Part shown: positions 7,308-16,136 of the stretch, in pieces | How the letters are laid out: every line of letters begins with the position of its first letter | How positions within the stretch are numbered: the stretch's first letter is position 1 | From: Halorhodospira sp. | GTDB lineage: Bacteria; Pseudomonadota; Gammaproteobacteria; Nitrococcales; Halorhodospiraceae | DNA: 17,770 nt | Reading direction: 5' to 3' | NCBI GenBank assembly: GCA_007121755.1 | Contig: SKJZ01000191.1 | Span: forward strand, 1 to 17,770 | Program-made: the position numbers and the translations under genes | The notes under the pieces: generated by a model | What the model was told of the DNA's origin: nothing | Database searches by the model: none | What the model saw: the letters and a program-made list of their open reading frames with translations, nothing else

Positions 7308-10300
7308 TTACCTGGGCGTCCCTAGCACGCGGTCCAACTCCAGGATGAGGTCGGCGGGCGGCGAGTCGGTGAAGACGCCGTAGTCGGCCGTCTGTCCGTC
7401 CATGCCGCGCGGGAAGAGGTAGAGCGCGCCGCCGAGGTGGTGGCGGGGGTCGTATCCCGGCAAGCGGTGGGCGAGGTGGCGGTGCAGCGCGACCAGGTAG
7501 AGGAGGTACTGGAGGTCGTAGTGGCCGCCGCGGATGGCGGCGGCCAGGGGGGGCGGGGCGTAGTCGGCGCGGCGTGGACCCAGGTGGTTGGTCTTGTAGT
7601 CGATCACGTGGTAGCGCCCGCCGCTCTCCACGACCAAGTCGATGAAGCCGTGGAGCAGTCCGCGCAGGACGCGGGAGCGTTGCTCATCGGGGATCGGGTC
7701 GGAGTAACCGGCGGCTTGGAGGCGGTCGACCAGGGCGCCGGCGTTGGCGGCCCCGTGGGCGCCACCATCTCCCGGACGGCCGCGCGTGGCCAGCCCGAGG
7801 ACGAACTCCAGCTCCGCCTGCCGCCGGGGTTCGGGAACGGCCGCCAGCGGGCCGATCTCCGGCAGCGGGGTGTGGAGGCAGCGGGAGACCAGTTCGGCGG
7901 TGGCGGCGACTACGGCCCCCGGCTCGCCGGTGTCGGCCGGGCGAATGCCGTGGTTGCGCAGGGTGGCCGCCACGTGGGCGAGGAGCCGGTCGTCAGCGCC
8001 GCTGCCGGGGGGCGGCCACCGGGGGAAGTCGGCCCCTTCAAGGAGTGCGTGGACAGCGGTGCCGAAAGCCGTCCCGCGCGGTAGCCGTTCGATCTCTTCT
8101 CCGGCCGTGGCGGTGGCGGAAGAGTTGGGGGAGGTCGCCGAGGGCGCACCGCGGGCGGGATCGCGGCTCTCATCGTCGGCCCCGCTGGTCGGGACGGCGT
8201 AGCCGGTGTGGGCTACCAGGCGCGAGTAGCTGAGAACCGACCACGGCGGACGCGGCGCAGGCAGGTCGGTGCGGGCGCCGGCAAGCGGCCGGGCGGGGAA
8301 GGAGCAGTAGCGGTGGCTGTTCGTCAGTTCCGGGGGGTCGGTGATCGCGATGGTCGTGCCGGCGCCGGCAGCCAGGGCGTCGAGCCGGTCGCGGACGGCT
8401 GCGGCGCTCAGCGGGGCGAACCTCCGGTTGCCCTTATCCCACGCGGTCGGCTCGATGCCGTCGTCGCGGTGGAGCAGGGTGGCGAGGGCGGCGTTGGGAG
8501 CGCCGTTGGTCACGCCCCAGGCGATAAAGCACGCTTGTTCCGCGCGGGTTACGGCCACATAGAGCAGGCGCAGTGCTTCCGCGCGGTGCTCGAGCACGGC
8601 CCGCCGGCCGGCATCCCCGTCCTCGTCGCCTATATAGTCGAGGCGGGGCGTGCTGTCCCGGTGGAAAATATGGGGTGGATCCAGTGGCTTGCCGCCGGCT
8701 CCAAGCCACGGCGTGAACGGGAGGAAGACCACCGGGTACTGCAGCCCCTTCGCCTTGTGGATAGTGGCGATGCGCACCAAATCCTCGTCGCTCTCCAGGC
8801 GCAATTGCTCGCTGTCGGCGCTGTCGTCCTTGCGCGGATGGCGCCGGGAGTCGGCCAGCCAGCGCAGGAGGCCGTCCGAGCCGAAGGTTTCGCTGTCCGC
8901 CTGTTGCAGTAGTTCGGCCAACTGAAGATAGTTCGCCACTCGCCGTTCACCATCCTCCAGGGCGAGCAGCCGTGGGCCGGCGGCCTGGATGAACGGGCGG
9001 AGCGCGGGTAGTATGCCGGCGCTCCGCCACCGTTGGTGGGCCGCCTGAAAGCGGTCTAACTCCCGCTGCCAGCGTACCTCGTCGGTGGCCAGCGCCATCA
9101 ACGGCGTGAGGCGGAAGCCGAGCAGGGTGGTGGCGAGGGCGGCGCGCACCGCGTCCTCGTCGGCGGGGGCGGCGACGGCGCGGACCACGCGCTCGATCTC
9201 TTCCGCCTCGGTGGTCTCGAAGACGCTCTGCTGGTGCAGGCAGACCGCCGGGACACCGTGGCGCGCCAAGCGCCGCTGCATGTCGGCGGCCTGGGCGTTA
9301 TTGTTGACGAGAACGGCAATGTCGCCTGGGGCCACCGCGCGCCTTCCCCCGCCGGCGGCGATAAATACGGCGTTGCGCCGGGGGTCGAGGAACTCCACGA
9401 TGCGGGCGGTGGTGGCATCGGCAAGACGGGCCTCGCAGGCCGCTTTTTGCGGCCGTTCCTCGTCGAGCAGCGGCCAGATGGTGAGGGGTGGTACTTCGTC
9501 TCTGTCCTCGCCTACGACGAGGCGCCGGTCTCCGCCGGCACGGCCCGGTTCCACCGGCGTGAAGCTGATGCCGTCGACCAGAAACGGATCGCCGCCGCCG
9601 GCCCGGAAGAGTTTCTGGACTGCAGTGAGCAAGCCGCCGGTGGAGCGGTGGTTAACGGCCAGGGTATGGCGCTGTCCGGCGTCGCCGGCGGCCTTCAAGT
9701 AGGCGAAGACATCGCCGCCCCGGAAGGCGTAGATCGCCTGCTTCGGGTCGCCGACTAGTGTCAATGCTCCGTGGCGTCGGTCGCGGTAGATCCGTTGCAG
9801 GATTTCATACTGTGCCGGATCGGTGTCCTGGAACTCGTCGACCAGCGCCCACGGCCAGCGGTTGTGCATTGCGTCGGCGAGCACAGAGGCGCCCGCGCCT
9901 TCGGTCACTGCGCGGTGCAGAGTGGCAATCATGTCGTCGAAGGTGAACTGTCGGCGGGCCAGCTTGCGTGTCGCGGCGAGATCCCGGACCTCATTGACAG
10001 CGTGGCGCAGCTCCAGGAGGCGGGGCAGGGGGCGGAGCGCCGCCAGGGCGGGGATCAGCGCCGGCTCGGGCGGGGAGGCGGCCCACGCCGCCTTGCCGCG
10101 CTTGGTCAATTGGTTGGCGACCGTCTCCGGGGCCAGAGAGTCGACCCACTCGGGGATGCAGGGTGGCTCGTGACAGAGCGTGGCCTCCAGTTCGTCCAGT
10201 AGCGCATCCACGCCGCGACTGGCGACGGCCTTGCCGAGTTTGCGGCCGCCATGGAAACCGCCGACCGTCTCGATATCCAGCAATACGTGGCGCAATCGGG

Positions 10301-11000
10301 CGGCGTGGTCGCGCCACAATCGGCGCGCTTCGAGGATGTGGTGGCGGATACGGTCGTTGTCGGTGCCTTCGATAACGGCGCGGGGGCGCTTCAAGGCGGG
10401 TTCGATTGCACGGCGGAGCGCATCCGGTGCGGGCCACAGGGCCGCGAAGCCGTACGCTTCAACCGGCGGAGCGCCGATCACCCGCCGCCGCCAGTAGTCG
10501 CGGACCGCCTCGTCAAATGCTTCAGCGTCATCCACCTGCTGGCCGCGGTCAAAAGGGAGTGCGCTGTCGAAGGCGTGTTCCGCGGCGGCGCGCTGGGAGA
10601 ACCCGTGGATAGTGGTGATGGCGGCCTCATCAATGCAGGTGGCGGCAATCCGCAGCCGGCGGCTGACCTCCTCGCGCGGCTCTCCCTGGCTTACCGCCCG
10701 CTCGATGATGGCGGTGATGGTCCTGTGGACCGGATCGTTCGCATCGGCAAGACCGGGGCTGGTGGCGATGCGGGCGGCGGTGGCGAGCCAGCGGCGGATG
10801 CGCTCCCGTAATTCCCGGGTGGCGGCGCGGGTGAAGGTCATGACCAGGATGTCGCGGACTGTGGCTCGGCGTTCGACCACGATACGGGTGTAGAGGGCGG
10901 CGATGCTGAAGGTCTTGCCGGTGCCCGCGCTGGCCTCAACCAGCTGAATGCCGGTCAAGGGCAGGGTGGTGATCTCGAAGGGGGCGTCCGGTGCGGTCAC
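7308..11000 (-). CDS. recB: Exodeoxyribonuclease V beta subunit RecB
   Basis: RecB is the 3'-5' SF1A helicase and the only nuclease of RecBCD, and loads RecA after Chi. The 1230-residue product has Walker A ASAGTGKT with K29 (as in E. coli), VDEFQDTD with D388 and E389, GDPKQAIYAFRGGD, IHKAKG at 747-752 and LYVAVTRAEQ. A low-complexity linker separates these from the C-terminal nuclease, whose metal and catalytic residues are all present: H984 in AFGTAVHALL, D1121 in GFIDLV, D1134 and K1136 in DYKTN. The 13-residue D-to-D spacing equals that of E. coli (1067, 1080). The start is the GTG at 11000, which overlaps the recC stop as GTGA, so the two are translationally coupled. The frame is open further upstream inside recC but that part is not RecB-like. 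Confidence 0.97.
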   Translation of the reverse strand: MTAPDAPFEITTLPLTGIQLVEASAGTGKTFSIAALYTRIVVERRATVRDILVMTFTRAATRELRERIRRWLATAARIATSPGLADANDPVHRTITAIIERAVSQGEPREEVSRRLRIAATCIDEAAITTIHGFSQRAAAEHAFDSALPFDRGQQVDDAEAFDEAVRDYWRRRVIGAPPVEAYGFAALWPAPDALRRAIEPALKRPRAVIEGTDNDRIRHHILEARRLWRDHAARLRHVLLDIETVGGFHGGRKLGKAVASRGVDALLDELEATLCHEPPCIPEWVDSLAPETVANQLTKRGKAAWAASPPEPALIPALAALRPLPRLLELRHAVNEVRDLAATRKLARRQFTFDDMIATLHRAVTEGAGASVLADAMHNRWPWALVDEFQDTDPAQYEILQRIYRDRRHGALTLVGDPKQAIYAFRGGDVFAYLKAAGDAGQRHTLAVNHRSTGGLLTAVQKLFRAGGGDPFLVDGISFTPVEPGRAGGDRRLVVGEDRDEVPPLTIWPLLDEERPQKAACEARLADATTARIVEFLDPRRNAVFIAAGGGRRAVAPGDIAVLVNNNAQAADMQRRLARHGVPAVCLHQQSVFETTEAEEIERVVRAVAAPADEDAVRAALATTLLGFRLTPLMALATDEVRWQRELDRFQAAHQRWRSAGILPALRPFIQAAGPRLLALEDGERRVANYLQLAELLQQADSETFGSDGLLRWLADSRRHPRKDDSADSEQLRLESDEDLVRIATIHKAKGLQYPVVFLPFTPWLGAGGKPLDPPHIFHRDSTPRLDYIGDEDGDAGRRAVLEHRAEALRLLYVAVTRAEQACFIAWGVTNGAPNAALATLLHRDDGIEPTAWDKGNRRFAPLSAAAVRDRLDALAAGAGTTIAITDPPELTNSHRYCSFPARPLAGARTDLPAPRPPWSVLSYSRLVAHTGYAVPTSGADDESRDPARGAPSATSPNSSATATAGEEIERLPRGTAFGTAVHALLEGADFPRWPPPGSGADDRLLAHVAATLRNHGIRPADTGEPGAVVAATAELVSRCLHTPLPEIGPLAAVPEPRRQAELEFVLGLATRGRPGDGGAHGAANAGALVDRLQAAGYSDPIPDEQRSRVLRGLLHGFIDLVVESGGRYHVIDYKTNHLGPRRADYAPPPLAAAIRGGHYDLQYLLYLVALHRHLAHRLPGYDPRHHLGGALYLFPRGMDGQTADYGVFTDSPPADLILELDRVLGTPR

Positions 11001-14000
11001 GGCCGGGCACCCTCCGTCACTGTGGTGTGGAGCGCGCCGCAGATCGCCTCTGCCAATGCGCAGAAACCGAGCGGCGTCTTCGGATCGCTGCCCAGTGTCC
11101 CGTCGGCCGCAAGTATGAGGCGGAAGCAGGGGTCGTCGGCGTGGTGATCCCGTCCTGGGCCGGTGTCGGTGAGCTTTTGATTGATGGCGGCGAGGGCTGC
11201 GGCAGGTGGCTTCGGGCTCTTCCCTCCGTGCACCTCGTTCAGGTAGCGCCCGGCGAGATCGGGCGCAAAGGGTAGGGGGCGGCGCAGCCCTTCGCCGTAG
11301 ATCCGGCAAAGCGCGGCCAGTTCGGCTGTGGCGACGTCCCGGTCCACCGCGCCGCTAAGCCGTTGCGGTGGACTGCCCATGCCGTCGATGCCGGCCAGGT
11401 GCAGAGCGCCCGTGTGGCCGGCGGCAACGGCGGCCAGATAGTCGACCCATCCACCTAGACGGTGCTTCATGCTCAACCGTCCCGGGCGGATGCGCCGCAG
11501 GCCGCCTCGCCACAGATCGTCGATCCGGCCTACCAGCCGGACCGCCACTGCCGGCGTGCCGCTGGTGCCGGGGAAAGCGCCGGGCAGGATCAGGTCGATC
11601 TCCAGCGGTGGGGCCGGGGTGTCGGATGCGCGCCACTCCCGCCACACCGCCAGCAAAGCGTTAACTTGCTCGGCCTGGGCGGCGTACGCGGGACAGTCCA
11701 GAGGTGGCGGCGGTAGCTCACCCCGCGCCTGCAGCAGTGGCGGTGGGGTGTCGGTCGGAAGCGGTTCATCGTTGCCGCGGGCCTCCTCGAAGAGTTCGTC
11801 CCGCAGCGCCCAGGCGGTCAGGCCGTCAAGGACCAGGGGCTCTTCGTCCGGGATCTCCTCCCCGGCTGGGTCGATGCGCAGACGCGCCCGCTCCTGGAAG
11901 AAGTGGGCCGGGGGGTTGCGCAGAAAGCGGCGCAGCTCGTTCAGTTCCACCACCACCGGTTCGGCGCTGCCGTCGTCGGGGTCGAAGACGCCGCCGTCGA
12001 CGAAGGGCGCCGCGGCTTCGCGCGGTCCGTCCAGGGCCGCAGTGGCCGGCTGCCACTCTGCGGCGAAGGTGAAGAGGCGTTCGTCGCGGCGATCCCGGTG
12101 GCTGTCATCGGTGGATGAGTCCGCGCCGGCTGGCTGCTCTTCAAAGTACCGGCGGCTGAAGGGCTGCATCGGTTGATACGTAACGAATTTCGCTATGAAC
12201 GTGTCACGGTCTGAGTGTCTGGAGTAGTAGGCGTGGATAAAGTCGAGCAGTTCGCCCACGACCGGCGACGGCGGCAACTGCTCTCCGCTGCGAACGTCTT
12301 GTCCGGTGTAGCTGAGATAGAAGATCTCTCCGGCCGCCAGCAGCGACTGCAGGAAGAGCAGCCGGTCGTCGTCCCGCGTTGACGGGTCGCCCAGGCGGGG
12401 GTTGCGGTGAATCAGATTGATCTCGCGGTGGCGCTCCTCGCGGGGAAAGGCGTCGTCGTCCATGCCGAGCAAACAGATCATGCGGAACGGAACCGCGCGT
12501 AGCGGTATCAGGCCGCAGAAAGTGACGCCGTCGCCGAGAAAGGGTTGGCGCTCTCCCGGCCCGGACAGCTCGGCGGCCACGGCGTCGCGCACCGCCTCCC
12601 AGTGCAGTGTTTCTTGTTCTGCCGGGCCGCCGCCGCGGCCCCCGGTGTGGTCCCGGTTACCGCCGCGGCGCCACGCTTCTCCGACGCACTCCCGCGCCTC
12701 TCCCAGCACCGCGATGGCGTCGCGAACCGCGCCCAGGGCTTGTTCCTCGTGGCGGTCCTCCGGGTCGGGAGCGAAGAGGGCAGCCACGGCGCCGTTGAGC
12801 CGGTCCTGCCACTCGTCCGGCGTGGCCGGAGTGGTGAAGCGTTCGGCGCTGGCGCGCAGTTCATCGAGCAGCAGCCACAGCTTGCCGACCGCCGAGGCGG
12901 CGCTGCCCTCCAGGCCGCTCCACGGCGCCACACCCGCGGACAAGGTCCGGTCGTCGGACTGCGCGGCCCCGAGAAGGAGCCGGTCCAGGCCGAAAAGCCA
13001 CGTATTCTGGGCGTACTCTCCCGCATCGAGGCGGTGGCGGGTTCCGGCGTCGAGCCCCCAACGGACCCCAGCGGCGACAGTCCACCGCTGCAGGTTGTCG
13101 AGATCGGCGTCGTCGAGGCCGAAGCGGCGCATGATGGCGGGGACCGCCGCCAGGGCGAGGATTTCGGAGGCGGTCCAGCGGGAGAGTGGGAGTTCAAAAA
13201 GGGTCAGGAACGTTCGCGCGACGGGATGATCGGTCAGCCGCGGACAGTCGGCCACCGCGTACGGAATCCGGCGGGTGCCGCCGCCGCGGGTTCCCGTGTC
13301 GTCGTCGGCGCCGAAGACGGCGTGGATCGCCGGAGCGTAGGCGGCGACATCGGGCAGCAGCACTGCGATGTGGCGGGCCTCCAGGGTCGGGTCCCGGCTC
13401 ATCCGGTCGAGGATTTGGTCGTGCAGGACCTGCACCTCGCGCAGTCGCCCGTGGCAGGCGTGGATCTGGACCGAATAATCGGCGAGTTCCGTTTCATCGC
13501 GCGCGTTCGCCGCCGCGTCCATGCGGATGATCCCGGACTGCATTTTATGGAGCAGGGTCGCCTCCCCGGGCGGGTGGTAGGCCATAGCCTCTCCCATATC
13601 CGGCTCATGGATGCCCGTCAACTCGTCGCTGTAGAGGAGCCGCAGGAGGTCCCGCGCCGGCCGCCCCAGAGCGGCGAGCAGCGGGTGGCCGGCCGCCAGG
13701 TGTTCCTCTTCGGGGAGGTCCGCGGCCCGTGGGTCCCGGTGGATCGTGGCGCGGGTCCGCTGGATGTCGCCCCAGTACTCGGCGCTCGGATTGGGTAACA
13801 GAAAGTGGACGTCGGTGTGTCCGGCCAGTGCGTACAGCAGCCGCAAATAGTCCGCCGGAAGTTGTCCGAGGCCGAAGCAGTAGAGCCGTTCCGGCAGGGC
13901 GGCCCGGTCGAGTTCCGTGTCCACGCCACCGGGGACACCGGCGCAGGCCGAGATGAATAGTTCTAGTAACTCGTGGCGTTGGGGGCGGCCGATGCGTTCG

Positions 14001-14503
14001 ACCAGCGCTCGCCAGGCCGGCGCCTGCCAGTCCGCCGGTGGCTCGGCATCGTCTTCTCCGCGCTCCCAGGCGGCGAGCATGTCGCCCCGATGGATCAGAT
14101 AGCCATCGAAGAGATCCGCCAGACGGTTGGCCAATTGCCAACGGTGAAGCTCGGGTGTTGCGCCGGACAGGTAGGCGTCAAGCCGGGGCTGGCGGGCGGC
14201 CAGCCCCGGCAGGAGGGCGTAGAGGTGCCACCGCATACGCCGTCGGGTATAGGCGGTGGTATCGGGGGCGCCAGGCATGGCGGCGCGGATAAGCCGCCAG
14301 AAGTAGCGGGCCGGCACTGGGAACTCCAGGCCGGCGGCGATCCCTTCGTTGGCGGCAAGCTGCGCCTGAAGCCAACGGGCGACGCCCGGCTCCGGTACGA
14401 GAACGGTGTCACCGGCCAGGGGGTGGCCGGCGTGACGGCTCCGGAGGGCTGCCAGGAGTTCGGCGAGGCGGTTCAGGTCGTGGTGGTGATAGAGGTAGAA
14501 CAC
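10997..14503 (-). CDS. recC: Exodeoxyribonuclease V gamma subunit RecC
   Basis: RecC is the scaffold of RecBCD; it splits the duplex and its helicase-like fold, which lacks ATPase motifs, reads Chi. The 1168-residue product (E. coli 1122) begins with a RecC-type N-terminus (FYLYHHHDLNRLAELL, then VARWLQAQLA and GIAAGLEFPVPARYFW). It carries the family signature VTFCGLIPLRAVPF...CLLGMDDDAFPR with M681, followed by DPSTRDDDRLLFLQSLLAAG. No Walker A is present, as expected. The GTG start lies 6 bases after the stop of the upstream membrane protein gene, with GAGG 4 bases before it. recB follows through a GTGA overlap. Together with the two genes upstream this looks like a four-gene minus-strand transcription unit. 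Confidence 0.96.
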   Translation of the reverse strand: MFYLYHHHDLNRLAELLAALRSRHAGHPLAGDTVLVPEPGVARWLQAQLAANEGIAAGLEFPVPARYFWRLIRAAMPGAPDTTAYTRRRMRWHLYALLPGLAARQPRLDAYLSGATPELHRWQLANRLADLFDGYLIHRGDMLAAWERGEDDAEPPADWQAPAWRALVERIGRPQRHELLELFISACAGVPGGVDTELDRAALPERLYCFGLGQLPADYLRLLYALAGHTDVHFLLPNPSAEYWGDIQRTRATIHRDPRAADLPEEEHLAAGHPLLAALGRPARDLLRLLYSDELTGIHEPDMGEAMAYHPPGEATLLHKMQSGIIRMDAAANARDETELADYSVQIHACHGRLREVQVLHDQILDRMSRDPTLEARHIAVLLPDVAAYAPAIHAVFGADDDTGTRGGGTRRIPYAVADCPRLTDHPVARTFLTLFELPLSRWTASEILALAAVPAIMRRFGLDDADLDNLQRWTVAAGVRWGLDAGTRHRLDAGEYAQNTWLFGLDRLLLGAAQSDDRTLSAGVAPWSGLEGSAASAVGKLWLLLDELRASAERFTTPATPDEWQDRLNGAVAALFAPDPEDRHEEQALGAVRDAIAVLGEARECVGEAWRRGGNRDHTGGRGGGPAEQETLHWEAVRDAVAAELSGPGERQPFLGDGVTFCGLIPLRAVPFRMICLLGMDDDAFPREERHREINLIHRNPRLGDPSTRDDDRLLFLQSLLAAGEIFYLSYTGQDVRSGEQLPPSPVVGELLDFIHAYYSRHSDRDTFIAKFVTYQPMQPFSRRYFEEQPAGADSSTDDSHRDRRDERLFTFAAEWQPATAALDGPREAAAPFVDGGVFDPDDGSAEPVVVELNELRRFLRNPPAHFFQERARLRIDPAGEEIPDEEPLVLDGLTAWALRDELFEEARGNDEPLPTDTPPPLLQARGELPPPPLDCPAYAAQAEQVNALLAVWREWRASDTPAPPLEIDLILPGAFPGTSGTPAVAVRLVGRIDDLWRGGLRRIRPGRLSMKHRLGGWVDYLAAVAAGHTGALHLAGIDGMGSPPQRLSGAVDRDVATAELAALCRIYGEGLRRPLPFAPDLAGRYLNEVHGGKSPKPPAAALAAINQKLTDTGPGRDHHADDPCFRLILAADGTLGSDPKTPLGFCALAEAICGALHTTVTEGARP

Positions 14504-14509
14504 GCTGCC

Positions 14510-16117
14510 TCAGGTATCGTCCCGCCGCATGTCGGGGCCTGCCGGAGGGGCGTTGCCGTTACCACTATCGGGTGGCGAGGCTGTAGCGGCCCCGTGGGCG
14601 TCCACCTCTACCTCCGAAGACGGCTTCCGCGCTGCCGCGGTGTCGGGGCGCTTTCCGGTTGCAGAGGCGTGCGCCATGGCATCGGTGTTGCCAAGCAGTT
14701 CGCGCATCATGCGTTCGGCTTCAGGGCTCTGCTCGGCCCCGGGGTCGACGGCGGCCGGGGGCGGCGGCGCCGTTTCTACTGCCGGATCGCCGGTGGCCCC
14801 CTCGGCCGAGGGGGGCGCTACATCTGCATCTGCTGCCGGTGCGGCGGCCGGGTCGGTCTCAGGCGCCTGTTGAGCGGCCGCGGCGACTTCGGCTTCCGGC
14901 GCCTGGTTAGTGGGTGTAAGGACTTCGGCCTCGATGCGGTCCCGATCACTTTCGTAGGTGACGGAGCCGCCGGCGTGGTGGCGGTCGACCCAGCACTCCT
15001 CGTGAGACGGCTTCATCCGGGCCATGCAACCCTCGAACTTTTCAGGCATGTCGTAGTGGCACTGGGAGCAGTCCGGCATTTCAACCCGAAGATTGTCGGG
15101 CTCCCCGAACGGTACGATGCGGGCCGAGTCGGGGTTGCTGCAAGCGTGATCGTAATCGGTGATGAAGATCCGCCAATTCTCGTTCTTGATCGGTTGGTTG
15201 CAGATCAGGCAGCGGCCGGCGGCGCGGTTGAGGATGGTCTCCCGGACCGACGGGTGTTTGGGAGCCCGTTCGGCGAAGCGTTCCCACGCCATGCGGCTGT
15301 GGCGCTTCTTGGCCTCCTCTGCGCTCATCGACGTGACGATATGGTCGCGGCTACGCAGCCGCTCCTCGGTCTCTTCGCGCCGTTCACGCCGTCTCCTGGA
15401 TATGCCGTCGATCCGTTCCACCAAGTTGTGCAAGGTGTCGATACCGCCGCGTACCACGAATACCCGGTGCTCTTCGTTGCGCCGGATCTCGGCTTCGTCG
15501 CCGGTGGGAATCCAGACGATAGGCGTGGCGCGGAAGTCTTCGCCGAGCAGCGCCGCGTTGCGTAGGGCGGCAGGCAGCCCTCGCTTGACGCGCTCCTTCG
15601 GCAGCATATAGACGGGATGGATGGAGTCGGGGCACTGGATCAGGATGTTGGCCCGGCCGTGGGGCGTCTCCACGTCGAACTCGTAGCTGTTTTTCGAAAA
15701 GTTGGACGTCAGCCACTCCTGCAGAGAGACAGGAGTGGCTGACAGGTTCTCCCCCAGGCGCTCTCGTTCGATGCGGCGTCTCTCCCGTTCGCGGCGCTTG
15801 AAGTGCTCCTCGATCTCCGGGGTGATGCGGCGAATCGCCAGGATCACTGCCAGCGCGGCCAAGACGCCCAGCGGCAAGGAGACGGTGGAGAGAGTCTCGT
15901 GCACGGTGGCCAGGTACCAGACATCGGGCCGTGCGAACATGTGCGGAAAAAGGGAAATGGTGCCCAAGACAAAGGCGAGGTCGATCCACAGCCGTGCTTG
16001 CAGCCAGCGTCCGGCGGCGCCGGGGTCGCCGACTCGGCGCGCCCGGTGAGCCGCGATAGAGACCACCGCCCGCGCAAGGAGCAGGATCAGCAGGACGATG
16101 ATACTCAGAGCTGTCAT
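14510..16117 (-). CDS. Membrane-anchored protein with HNH-like motif
   Basis: I do not recognise a named family for this 535-residue protein. It has three membrane segments (about 4-20, 43-60, 79-95). Arginine-rich loops after the first (24-42) and third (96-120) place the large soluble part in the cytoplasm. A charged helix (96-121) leads into an unassigned alpha/beta region (about 130-235), then a second charged stretch (238-270). A cysteine/histidine region follows: C303-x2-C306, D323-H324, N342 in DNL and C350-x2-C353-H354. This order fits the HNH (beta-beta-alpha metal) endonuclease pattern. Further C364, H372, C375, H380 and H381 could bind a second metal. The tail (about 400-535) is Ala/Pro-rich and low complexity. 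CSQCH also matches a haem c motif, but the predicted cytoplasmic location argues against that. It sits 19 bases after a REC-PilZ gene and 6 before recC. A nuclease role is inference; a plain zinc-binding domain is possible. Confidence 0.72.
   Translation of the reverse strand: MTALSIIVLLILLLARAVVSIAAHRARRVGDPGAAGRWLQARLWIDLAFVLGTISLFPHMFARPDVWYLATVHETLSTVSLPLGVLAALAVILAIRRITPEIEEHFKRRERERRRIERERLGENLSATPVSLQEWLTSNFSKNSYEFDVETPHGRANILIQCPDSIHPVYMLPKERVKRGLPAALRNAALLGEDFRATPIVWIPTGDEAEIRRNEEHRVFVVRGGIDTLHNLVERIDGISRRRRERREETEERLRSRDHIVTSMSAEEAKKRHSRMAWERFAERAPKHPSVRETILNRAAGRCLICNQPIKNENWRIFITDYDHACSNPDSARIVPFGEPDNLRVEMPDCSQCHYDMPEKFEGCMARMKPSHEECWVDRHHAGGSVTYESDRDRIEAEVLTPTNQAPEAEVAAAAQQAPETDPAAAPAADADVAPPSAEGATGDPAVETAPPPPAAVDPGAEQSPEAERMMRELLGNTDAMAHASATGKRPDTAAARKPSSEVEVDAHGAATASPPDSGNGNAPPAGPDMRRDDT
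15708..15743. repeat. Perfect 14-bp inverted repeat inside coding sequence
   Basis: GTCAGCCACTCCTG (15708-15721) and CAGGAGTGGCTGAC (15730-15743) are exact reverse complements around the loop CAGAGAGA. It lies within codons 125-137 of the membrane protein gene, where the charged helix gives way to the soluble domain. The transcript would form a stable stem-loop in the middle of the mRNA of the recCB unit. No T-run follows in the transcript. Confidence 0.85.
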
Positions 16118-16136
16118 GGAGGGATCCCTCCTCCTC
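16118..16136 (-). promoter_or_regulatory. Ribosome-binding site within a palindrome
   Basis: The gap between the REC-PilZ stop and the membrane protein ATG reads, on the minus strand, GAGGAGGAGGGATCCCTCC. It contains a very strong tandem Shine-Dalgarno (GAGGAGGAGG) and the perfect 14-base palindrome GGAGGGATCCCTCC (16118-16131) ending at the ATG. In RNA, CCUCC can pair with GGAGG across a GAUC loop and cover the ribosome-binding site. Regulation of translation this way is inference. Confidence 0.6.

Noticed and set aside
11001..11309. Upstream extension of the recB frame by 103 codons
   Set aside because: It lies inside recC, is arginine/proline-rich shadow sequence, and the GTGA overlap at 10997-11000 gives a canonical RecB N-terminus.
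15058..15070. Haem c motif CSQCH in the membrane protein
   Set aside because: The positive-inside rule puts this region in the cytoplasm, where haem c attachment does not occur. The surrounding C-x2-C, DH and DNL residues fit a metal-binding HNH-like motif better.
13973..15565. 530-codon open frame on the plus strand, antisense to recC and the membrane protein gene
   Set aside because: It is opposite to well-supported coding sequence, has a composition typical of a GC-rich antisense shadow and shows no recognisable domain. The same holds for the other long antisense frames over recB, recC, recD and ftsK.
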